52,472 bases of DNA from Metamycoplasma spumans ATCC 19526 (lineage in GTDB: Bacteria; Bacillota_I; Bacilli_A; Mycoplasmatales; Metamycoplasmataceae), in NCBI GenBank assembly GCA_000620005.1, contig JHVF01000005.1, positions 1-52,472 on the forward strand, in the 5' to 3' direction. Shown here piece after piece: positions 8,892-16,685 of the stretch (position 1 is its first letter; each line of letters begins with the position of its first letter). Made by a program: the position numbers and the translations under genes. The notes under the pieces were generated by a model, which did not search any database, was not told the origin of the DNA, and saw only the letters and a program-made list of their open reading frames with translations.

Positions 8892-10763
8892 TTAATTATC
8901 GTTTGAATTTATAATTTTTTGAATTTTTTCTTTTAATGAATTTTTATCAATGTAAAAATGTTTTGCAATTTCTATATCACTACCAGTAATACCGAATGAA
9001 TCAATACCTAAATTATACTTAGCATATTTTGATCAGCCAAATTTTGAAAGTGATTCAAAAGAAATGGCAAACTCTTTTTTATAGTTTAACTTATCTAAAT
9101 TCTTAATATTTCCCGCTGAAATTAATGAAATATTTAACTCATTTGCAATTTTATAAGTAACTTCAATGTCGCGGCCAGCCGAAATTAAAGTATATTTAGA
9201 ATTTGATCTTAAAAGATAGTAAGAACCTTCTTTAAATTCGTTTTTTGAACTATTTTTAATATTATTTAAGATATTTTCTCCCAATGATATAACAACTGGG
9301 CCATTCGCTGAATTTAAATAAAATTCTAGCGCTCCCTTTAACTCATTTATATCACAAGGTCTTAAAACTACTAACTCAGGAATAGCTTTAAGTTGTGCCA
9401 ACTGTTCTATCGGTTGATAAATTGGGCCAGATTTATTAATCAAAACTGAATCATGACTAAATATATATAGCACTTTAAGTTTCATCAAAGCAGAAGTTCT
9501 AATAGCCGAAAGCATATAAGATGAAAACACTAAAGGACTAAAAATTATTGGCCTAAAATTAGAATGCAATGCTAATCCATTGGAAATATTGGCCATAGCA
9601 AATCTACGTTGACCAATTAATAAAGCTCTGCCTAAACGATTATTAGAAGCATAAACACCATTTAGCGACTTCATCTTTTGAAAATTAGAAAGATTTGAGC
9701 TACTAATAAAAATATTTTGATATTTGTCAGAAATATTATTTAACAATAACTCTACGTTAGATTTCAAATTCTCCTCAGAGTTAATGCCAATATCATTTAT
9801 ATTTTCTTTAACCTCGTCATTAATATAGTTAATAAGAGCATCTGAAGCAGTTCATTTATTAGCAATGCTTTCAAGATAAGCAGCTCTTTTTAAATAAGCA
9901 TCTTTTACATCGTTATAAATATCAAATAAATCAGTTTTTTGGAATTTAGTTTTATCCTTAAATTCTTCCAATTCATTTTGGCTTAATTGATTTCCAAAAA
10001 GTGATGCTATATCCTCTTTAATTAAGTTTTCTCCGAATTTTGAGCTCACTTCAATTATTGTTGGTTTTGAAGATTTTTTAGCTAATTTAATCGCTTTAGA
10101 AATGCTTTTTGAAGATGCGTCTTTTAATAAAAGATACTTAATTCCCATCGCTTCATATTTCTTTTTACTATTAACGTTGTTATTTGAAATTGAATAATTA
10201 GAGTATTGCAAAGAACTTGAATCACATAAAACTATTAATTTCTTTAGTTTATTTAATCCCGCATATTCTAAAGCTTCTTGAGCAACACCTTCTTCTAATT
10301 CTAATTTAGAACAAAAAGTATACACATAATGAGATGCTTCAGGGAATTTAAGTGATAAATTTGATTCTGAAATTGCCATACCAACAGCAATAGCTATTCC
10401 TTGTCCCGATGGTAATGTTGAAGCATCAATCCCCATTTCTCGTGATAACTCTACATTGCCTTTTAAAGCACTTTTATAATTTCCATAATTTTCTAAATCT
10501 TCTTTAGAAAGAACCCCATAAAATCTTAATATTGAATAATAAAGGGGCGAGCATTGAGAGGCACTTAACACAAATCTATCACGTGCTATTCAATTGCGAT
10601 CATTAATATTGAATCGAAAATTATAATAAAATAAGGCATGAAAAATTTTCGCACCACTTATATTGATAGAAGAATATCCATATTCTCCTTTAGAAACCAT
10701 TGCCAATGAATTTATTTTTAAATTATCAACAGCAAGCTGATCTATTTTTTTACTATTTTTCAT
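8892..10763 (-). CDS. Transketolase-like protein lacking catalytic residues (probable pseudoenzyme)
   Basis: 623 aa, near full length. The fold is clear: RDRFVLS, LPSGQGIAIAVGMAISES, QPIEQLAQLKAIPELVVLRP and SFGITGSDIEI match transketolase landmarks. The sites needed for thiamine-diphosphate chemistry do not. GDG of the cofactor motif reads SKL (~152-154), and the following Mg-ligand Asn reads Ser (~183). The catalytic Glu of REFGM is Arg (RRFAM, ~387). The His of LSxGH is Gln (~70) and the His of GPTHQP is Tyr (449). Two His-Asp landmarks remain (HDS, ~437). The frame is intact, with Shine-Dalgarno-free coupling to the gene before it (11-base overlap). It is unlikely to be an active transketolase. 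It may bind a partner or regulate a true enzyme encoded elsewhere. Confidence 0.82.
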
Positions 10764-11061
10764 TAAATGTTCCTTCAAAAATTAAATTTATATTGTTGGG
10801 TTTAGTATTAATTAATGAAAAAACTTTTTGTTCAATTAAGAAAATAAGTTTTTTAGTTTCAAAAGAAAAATTCTTAACTGAATTTAGCTTGTATTTAAGA
10901 CTAATATCTACATTAGAATTTTTATTATTTAAGTCGATTTTTAAACTATCGACCAATTGAATGCCTTCTTCATTTTTAAAAATTTGCATTATAGAATCTT
11001 CTATAGCACATAATTCAACTTTATAATTAAAATTCATTTTCGTATTAACAATTACAAACAT
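10753..11061 (-). CDS. Small protein after efp, possibly Asp23/YqhY (DUF322) family
   Basis: 102 aa. Starts at the ATG one base after the efp stop, with GGAAGAG upstream inside efp. The pattern (VDISLKYKLNSVKNFSFETK, a helix, then IN-LIFEGTF) fits the alternating strand and amphipathic helix of Asp23/YqhY proteins. In Firmicutes a yqhY-type gene follows efp, which supports the guess, but similarity is weak and nusB, normally next, is absent. Here a transketolase-like gene follows and overlaps it by 11 bases. Function unknown; family call tentative. Confidence 0.5.
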   Translation of the reverse strand: MFVIVNTKMNFNYKVELCAIEDSIMQIFKNEEGIQLVDSLKIDLNNKNSNVDISLKYKLNSVKNFSFETKKLIFLIEQKVFSLINTKPNNINLIFEGTFNEK

Positions 11062-11062
11062 A

Positions 11063-11620
11063 CTATGCTCTTCCAACGTATTTACCGGTTTCTGTTGAAA
11101 CTAAAACCACTTCACCTTCTTTAATGAATAATGGTGTTTCAATTACAAATCCAGTTTCTAATGTTACTTTCTTTTGAGCTGCTTGAGCTGTATTTCCTTT
11201 AACAGCATCTGGAGCTTCAGTAACTTGTAAAGCTACGTTAGCTGGTAATTCTAAATCTAGAACTTCACTTTCAAATTTACGAACAATAACTTTTTGACCT
11301 TCTTTTAAAAAGTTTAATTCTCAGTTTAAAGTAGTAACCGGAATTTCGATTTGTTCAAATGTTTCTTGATCCATTAAAACAACTGATTCGCCAGCATTAT
11401 ATAGGTAATCCATTCCAACTTTATCAATCATAGCTTTTTCAACTTTTTCTCCACCTGTGAATGATTTAATAGTTGTTGAACCTGTTCTTAAGTCTTTAAC
11501 TTTGGCTTTAACGTTAGCTTGGCCACGTCCTTGTTTTGAATGTTGTGCTTCTAGAACAACATATATGTTACCTTCTAATTGAAAAGTAACACCTGGTTTT
11601 AAATCGTTTACATTTATCAT
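11063..11620 (-). CDS. efp: Translation elongation factor P
   Basis: 185 aa, the usual three-domain length. It frees ribosomes stalled at polyproline by reaching the peptidyl-transfer centre with the domain I loop. The tip of that loop reads HSKQGRGQAN, placing Arg at residue 32 where most bacteria have the modified Lys. The later domains (LDLELPANVALQVTEAPDAV and the C-terminal GKYVGRA) are normal. Start ATG has AAGGAG upstream. It is the first gene of the operon; no modification enzyme (EpmA/EpmB, YmfI, EarP) is seen in the window. Confidence 0.93.
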
Positions 11621-11739
11621 TTTTTACTCCTTATATTAAATATGAATATTAAATGTAATAAATATTATAATTGCATTTATTTAATAATTAAATAAAAAAA
11701 GAAATTTCTAATAATAAATAACAATATAAATAAAAGGTT

Positions 11740-11745
11740 TAAAAT
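11740..11745 (+). promoter_or_regulatory. -10 box (TAAAAT) for a leaderless nadE mRNA
   Basis: TAAAAT ends 7 bases before the nadE ATG, and there is no Shine-Dalgarno between. The expected start site coincides with the first base of the gene. Confidence 0.4.
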
Positions 11746-11752
11746 TGATACT

Positions 11753-12523
11753 ATGATTAATAGCGAAAATTTTAAAAAACAAATCTTAACAAAAAAAGAA
11801 ACAAAAGTTTACGAATCACTTATCAAAAAAATTAAACAATGATTAAGACAAAAAGTGTCATCAGCTAAGGCAAGTGGAATTTCTTTGGGTATTTCAGGAG
11901 GAATTGATTCTTCAACTTTAGCCATTTTAGCATCAGACGAATTCAAAGAAAACGCACATCTTTTTTATTTTAAAACAAGGGATGACGAATATACTGAAAA
12001 ACATATAAAATTATTAGAAAAAAGACTTGATAAAAAAATAGAATTTATTGATTTAAGCGACATTTTCAATAGTATTCAAAAAACATTGAAATTAGAGAAG
12101 AAAATGTCTTTAGCTAATAGTAAATCAAGGTTATTTATGACATCAATTTATGCCCTAAGTCAAGAACTAAATACGCTAGTTTTGGGTACTGATAATTTAA
12201 ATGAATTTTATTTGGGATATTTTACAAAATATGGCGACGGAGGATGTGATTTGTTACCATTTGCAAACATTAAAAAATCAGATGTTTATGCAATGGCAAA
12301 TTTATTAAATGTTCCTCAAGAAATTATTGAAAAAAGACCTAGTGCAAACCTTTTAGAAGATCAATATGATGAAGATGAATTGGGATTTTCATATGCCGAT
12401 TTTGAATCTTGATTAATTGATAAAACTTCAATTAAAACTGAAATAGCCGAAAAAATTAAGCATATTCATAAAATAACTGAACACAAACGAAAAGCAATTC
12501 CAAGAGGACCTAAATTAAAATAG
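11753..12523 (+). CDS. nadE: NH3-dependent NAD+ synthetase
   Basis: 256 aa, the length of the ammonia-dependent enzyme without a glutaminase domain. It amidates nicotinate adenine dinucleotide using ATP. The PP-loop SGGIDSST (~46) binds ATP; TDNLNEFYLGYFTKYGDGGCDLLP is the substrate site; the tail RKAIPRGP is typical. The real start is the ATG at 11753, because an internal UGA-Trp (QWLRQK) hides the first ~34 residues under the standard code. Single-gene unit with a leaderless-type promoter and a hairpin after the stop. Confidence 0.92.
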
Positions 12524-12542
12524 CAGAGCAAAAGCTCTACTA
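12521..12542. terminator. Bidirectional terminator shared by nadE and the 385-aa protein gene
   Basis: AGAGC/GCTCT stem (12525-12529 with 12534-12538), loop AAAA, extended by TAG/CTA across one mismatch. The outer arms are the stop codons of both convergent genes; T runs follow on both strands. Confidence 0.7.
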
Positions 12543-13697
12543 TTTTTTTATTTGAAATGTATTCCACTGCTTATCAGAAAACGATATATCGTTAGTTATT
12601 TTTAAATAATCTATACGCATTTTAATTAAACCGTCATTTTTATCAAAAAACGGCTTAACAATATCTTCCCTTATAGATATTGTATTAATTTTATGAGTAT
12701 CTTTCTGCTCCACATCAATAGATGCTTTTATCAAGCCTTTAAAATGCGTTGGTACCCTAAAACCAGCTTTAATATTTTCATCAGTCGAATCTTTAATAAA
12801 TTGATGATCAACTTTATTATATTTATATTTGTCTGTTATGTAGTAGTTATATAAAATATGATTATCATTAATTTTATTAAGTTCACTTGTTAAATTTAAA
12901 CTCTTATACCTAAAATCATTCTCAAAATTCAATATTTTTAATAAAGGTTTTGATAATAAATCACTGTATTTTTCAATTTCACCCGTTGGATTATTAGTAG
13001 AAATTTTAGTTTCAGAAGTTGCTACATGATATCATGGTTTATTAACTTCTGGCCGGTTAAAATTAATCTTTGTTTCATGAGCCTCATATAAAAAACTAGC
13101 CGGCGATTGTGCAACATTTTCTTTAAATGACATTCCTGTAATTTTAAAACTAAGTGACTTGTATACAAATGAATTTCATTTATAATTTAGACCATTATTT
13201 TCTCTATCTGCATCTATATAATTTGCACTTTTATTAAAATCTAATATAAAACCTACGTAGTATTTTATGTAATTTCTATGTTTTGAAAACGAAATAATTT
13301 CTAAGTTGTCTAAAGATTTATAGTCGATAGCAGAACCATTTTGATAGTTATTGACATAAAAAGTTATGTATTCTTCATCTTTAGAAGATATTGATAAGTC
13401 TAAGTATTTTCCGTTTATTTTTATTGTTTTATATTTTTGATAACTATACAAAGATTCGTGTATTTTAATTTTTATATTTAAATTATTAGTCGTTAAATCT
13501 CTTACTATTTTTATTTCGATTGGTTTATTATCTAAAAGTTCGTTCGAGACATCCTCTTCAATAGCATTTGGTACCCAAAAGCCCGAGTCATATTTTTTGT
13601 ATTTTATTTTTTTAAGAGTTGGGCTTATTGATTCAATATAGCTGTTTTCTAGTTTATTTATTATTGCAGTATTTTCGTGAGCATTATTAACAATCAT
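12540..13697 (-). CDS. Hypothetical beta-rich protein, 385 aa, paralogue of the 6567-7676 product
   Basis: No signal peptide, membrane span or lipobox. Composition is Asn/Lys/Ile/Ser-rich with alternating strands. A GFWVPNAIEED motif occurs near residue 40 and GFRVPTHFKG again near 310, perhaps an internal repeat. The second is followed by KPFFDKNDGLIK at the same 33-residue spacing as in the 369-aa protein encoded at 6567-7676. Both are partnered with a small HTH-like gene. A GGAAAG precedes the ATG, and the small reading frame upstream ends 6 bases before it. Function unknown; an MG285-like identity is inferred only from cassette structure. Confidence 0.7.
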
Positions 13698-13703
13698 GTT
13701 TAA

Positions 13704-13817
13704 TTACTTTCCATATATTTTTCTATATTTCATTCAAAATAGAATTTTGCTTTTTAAATATAAAAGAAAATCATAAATACATTCATATTCCTTTTCTTTT
13801 TCAATTAATTTGTTCAC
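13704..13817 (-). CDS. Possible small protein, 37 aa (47 aa from an upstream ATG)
   Basis: From GTG at 13817, preceded by AGGAAAGGAA, a frame runs to TAA six bases before the next gene's ATG. An ATG at 13847 in the same frame has no Shine-Dalgarno. The product is a Lys/Tyr-rich amphipathic helix (NKLIEKEKEYECIYDFLLYL...). It sits between the MG284-like gene and its partner on the same strand. It may be a real small gene or a translated leader for the 385-aa protein. No homologue recognised. Confidence 0.3.
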
Positions 13818-13933
13818 ATAATTCCTTTCCTGTCTATTGCTAGACATAATAAGTACATTACAAAATTGAAAAATATTCACGAAATTGGAACTTGCAAAAT
13901 TACTTATTTATATATAAATAATTTATTTTCTTA

Positions 13934-14272
13934 TTAGCAAATTAATCACATAAGAGCACTGATTAATTGCTTAACTTTTCTATAAAAAGTTGACTTTGAA
14001 CAGTAAAAATCTTTAAAATTAATATTAAAATCACAACCATTTTTAAAGATTGCTCTATATATTAATAAATAATCTTCATCTAGTGATTTTTCAAACAAAT
14101 CAGTTAATTTTGTACTAATATCTAGGTAAAAATTTCTTAAAACATTCAATTTATCTTTATTTTTTATAAATTTCAAGTTTTCTAGTTTATATTCTTGTTT
14201 AACTTGTTTTTTTAAATCTAAATATTCTAAGAATTTCTTTAGAACTTCAAAATTTTTTAATATCTTATTCAT
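13934..14272 (-). CDS. Small MG284/MPN403-like protein with C-terminal HTH-like motif, 112 aa
   Basis: Start fixed by AAAGGAGG. The N-terminal two thirds are helical and Lys/Leu-rich. The C-terminus FKDFYCSKSTFYRKVKQLIS resembles a helix-turn-helix recognition unit, and the frame continues through one UGA-Trp to ...MWLIC. The F..(Y/W)(C/W)SK..(F/Y)Y+K shape is shared with the 106-aa protein encoded at 7660-7980. Each heads a cassette containing one of two paralogous 369/385-aa proteins. A palindrome lies 71 bases upstream of this gene. Role probably nucleic-acid binding, but this is inference. Confidence 0.62.
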
Positions 14273-14342
14273 TGGCCTCCTTTACAATAAGTGTATAACA
14301 AAAAAGCAATATTTTTTTAATCTATTTTTTTGCAAAAAGGGG

Positions 14343-14368
14343 TTATATATTGACTACTCAATATATAA
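14343..14368. promoter_or_regulatory. Perfect 11-bp inverted repeat upstream of the second MG284-like gene
   Basis: TTATATATTGA, spacer CTAC, TCAATATATAA. It lies between the ppa terminator and the promoter region of the HTH-like gene. It could be an operator or an extra hairpin; no T run of terminator type follows on the minus strand. Confidence 0.4.
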
Positions 14369-14386
14369 AAAAAATTACAAAAAAAC

Positions 14387-14416
14387 AGAAAAAAGCCAGG
14401 TTTTGGCTTTTTTTCT
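14387..14416 (-). terminator. ppa terminator
   Basis: AGAAAAAAGCCA pairs with TGGCTTTTTTTCT around a short loop, with T-rich sequence after it on the minus strand. It starts 16 bases after the ppa stop. Confidence 0.75.
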
Positions 14417-14431
14417 GCAAATAGGATTATT

Positions 14432-14980
14432 TTATAGATATTTCTCAGGATGCTCTTTTTTCATTTTTTCAATAAAATCATCCTTGTCCATTGAACCGTA
14501 TTTTTCCATTAATTCAACACATTCTTCATATTCTTTTTCGGCTCATTCAATGCCTTCAAAACCAGTTACTTTTGTAACATCTTTCCCTTTAAATTCTTTA
14601 TATGTTGAAAAAAAGTTTCTCACTGATACCAATCACATTTTATCAATATCTTCCAAAGATTTAATATGATCCAAACGATAATCATCAGCGTGAACTGCGA
14701 TTAATTTAGTGTCTGTTTCGCCCGAGTCAATCATCTTCATTGCGCCAATTACTCTAGCTTCCAATGATGTTCCTGGCATAAATGTTTCTTGAGAATAAAC
14801 TAAAACATCAAGTTCATCTCCGTCTCAGTCTAAGGCTTCTGAAATATATCCATAATTAGCTGGATATTTAAATCCGCCTCTTAAAATTCTATCAACTTTA
14901 ATTTTTCCTGTTTTACGATCGTATTCGTATTTAATATTAGAATCTTTGCTAATTTCTATATTTACTACTATATTTTTCAT
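14432..14980 (-). CDS. ppa: Inorganic pyrophosphatase, family I
   Basis: 182 aa, normal for the soluble family I enzyme. It hydrolyses pyrophosphate and so drives nucleic-acid and aminoacyl-tRNA synthesis. Seen are [27 protein letters not shown], the metal-binding [12 protein letters not shown], and [19 protein letters not shown], all matching the family's active-site Asp, Glu, Lys and Tyr residues. UGA-Trp codons (as in LDWDGD and the KMWLVS stretch) break the frame under the standard code, so it is easily missed. Transcribed alone, away from ruvA; no clear Shine-Dalgarno. Confidence 0.93.
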
Positions 14981-15104
14981 AAATATAATTGTAACATTTT
15001 GAACAAAAAAGAATTATCAACTTTTTATTAATTTTTTCTTCACTTTTTCGCTTGCTGAATATTTTTTCAAAAAACAGCTTTAAACTATAAGCAAGGAGAA
15101 AAAA

Positions 15105-15716
15105 ATGAAAATATATTTATATGGAAAAATTGTTCATGTGGCGAGCAATTATTTAATTTTAGACCACAGCGGAAGAGGAGAACTAATTTATGTTCCTAAT
15201 ATTTCTAGATTCAAAAAGGATGAAGTTAAGAAAATCTTCGTATCAGACATTTATAACGAATATGCAAAAACTACTTATGGGTTTGATACTTTTAAAGAGC
15301 TGGTAATATTTGAAGATTTAATCAACTTACAGGGCATAGGACCAAAAACTGCAATTTCTATTTTAAATTCGGGATGAGAAAGAATTTTATCTTCAATTGC
15401 AAACGGAGATAAGGAAGCATTAACAAATATTCCTTTTGTTTCTCAAAAAATTGCAAATAACATTATTTTTGCATACAAAGATAAATATAGCAAATTCTTA
15501 GAGAAAATGGATAATGATGATTTAACCAAAATAAAAAATCAAAATACTTTAACAAAAATTCAAAATCAATTTGAAGAAGCTATGAAAATGTTGGGTTTTA
15601 AAAGCCAGCAAATAAAATATGCAATGAATAATATTGAATTAAATGAGAATATTGAACAATGTATTGAAAATGCTATAAAAATAATCGGGCAAAATTATGA
15701 TGAAACAAGAATTTAG
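15105..15716 (+). CDS. ruvA: Holliday junction DNA helicase subunit RuvA
   Basis: 203 aa. RuvA tetramers bind four-way junctions and load RuvB for branch migration. The N-terminal OB domain covers ~1-62. The helix-hairpin-helix pair follows: FEDLINLQGIGPKTAISILN (~70-89) and TNIPFVSQKIANNIIF. The C-terminal RuvB-binding domain is EEAMKMLGFKSQQIKYAM. Shine-Dalgarno AAGGAG before the ATG. A UGA-Trp lies after the first HhH. The last 20 bases overlap ruvB. No ruvC nearby, as usual in mollicutes. Confidence 0.93.
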
Positions 15717-16650
15717 AGTTGAAAAATTTGAAGACTTTATTGGTCAACATAAGATAACATCAACTCTAAAAGTTATGATTTCTTCGGCAAAATTTCAAAA
15801 CAGACCTATTGACCACTTGTTATTTTATGGTCCTCCAGGTTTGGGGAAAACATCTCTAGCGAAAATTATTGCTTCTGAAATGAATAAAAATATCTTATAT
15901 GTTCAAGGTCCGACTATAGAAAAGAAAAGTGATATACTCACTATCTTTTCTTCTATAGAAGAAAATACTATTATATTCATTGATGAAATACATGGTATTA
16001 ATAAAAATATTGAAGAACTTCTATATTCTGCAATGGAGGATAATGTTATTGACATTGCCTTGGGCGTTGATGGTGATAAAAAAATCATGAGAATGAAGTT
16101 AAAAAAGTTTTCATTAATAGGGGCAACAACTAAATTTAACATGATCTCAAAACCATTAAAAGACCGATTTGGTTATATCGGAAAATTAATAAATTATACT
16201 GATGAAGAAATTTTTAAAATTATTGAAAATTCAGCATCAAGAAACTCAATTAATATTACAGAAGAAGCAATAAAAGAAATATCATTACATTCTCGGCAAA
16301 CTCCAAGAATAGCAAATAATTTACTGAAAAGAGTCAATGATTTTGCAATATACTCTCAATTGAAATTAATTGACAAAACATTAGTCTCTAGAGCATTTGA
16401 ATATTTAGATATTTACAAATTTGGTTTATATTTTTCGCAAATTGAATATTTAAAAACACTAAATATTGTATTTGATAAAAAGTTCGCTTCATTGGATGCT
16501 ATTTCAGCCATTACTAAAGACGATAGATTTACAATATTAAACGAAATAGAACCCCTTTTATTAGTGTATAAATTAATTGAAAAATCACCGAGAGGAAGGA
16601 GGATCACAAAAGAAGGAATTCAATATCTTATAACGAATAAATTAATTTAG
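15697..16650 (+). CDS. ruvB: Holliday junction branch-migration ATPase RuvB
   Basis: 317 aa. AAA+ motor that pumps DNA through RuvA-bound junctions. Walker A GPPGLGKTS (~45-53), Walker B IIFIDEIHG, sensor 1 GATTKFNMISKPLKDRFG, arginine-rich sensor 2 SRQTPRIANNLLKRVNDFA, and the winged-helix C-terminal DNA-binding end (SPRGRRITKEGIQYL). Slightly short of the usual ~330 aa. Two ATGs occur in tandem (15697, 15700). It overlaps ruvA by 20 bases, so translation is coupled. Confidence 0.95.
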   Translation: MMKQEFRVEKFEDFIGQHKITSTLKVMISSAKFQNRPIDHLLFYGPPGLGKTSLAKIIASEMNKNILYVQGPTIEKKSDILTIFSSIEENTIIFIDEIHGINKNIEELLYSAMEDNVIDIALGVDGDKKIMRMKLKKFSLIGATTKFNMISKPLKDRFGYIGKLINYTDEEIFKIIENSASRNSINITEEAIKEISLHSRQTPRIANNLLKRVNDFAIYSQLKLIDKTLVSRAFEYLDIYKFGLYFSQIEYLKTLNIVFDKKFASLDAISAITKDDRFTILNEIEPLLLVYKLIEKSPRGRRITKEGIQYLITNKLI

Positions 16651-16671
16651 AAATTAAACTTTATTATAGTA

Positions 16672-16677
16672 TATAAT
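16672..16677 (+). promoter_or_regulatory. -10 box (TATAAT) immediately before secDF
   Basis: TATAAT ends 8 bases before the secDF ATG with no Shine-Dalgarno between, consistent with a leaderless transcript. Confidence 0.4.
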
Positions 16678-16685
16678 AGATAACT

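Noticed and set aside
15903-16142. Minus-strand frame inside ruvB
   Set aside because: Opposite the Walker B/sensor region of RuvB; no Shine-Dalgarno or coding pattern.
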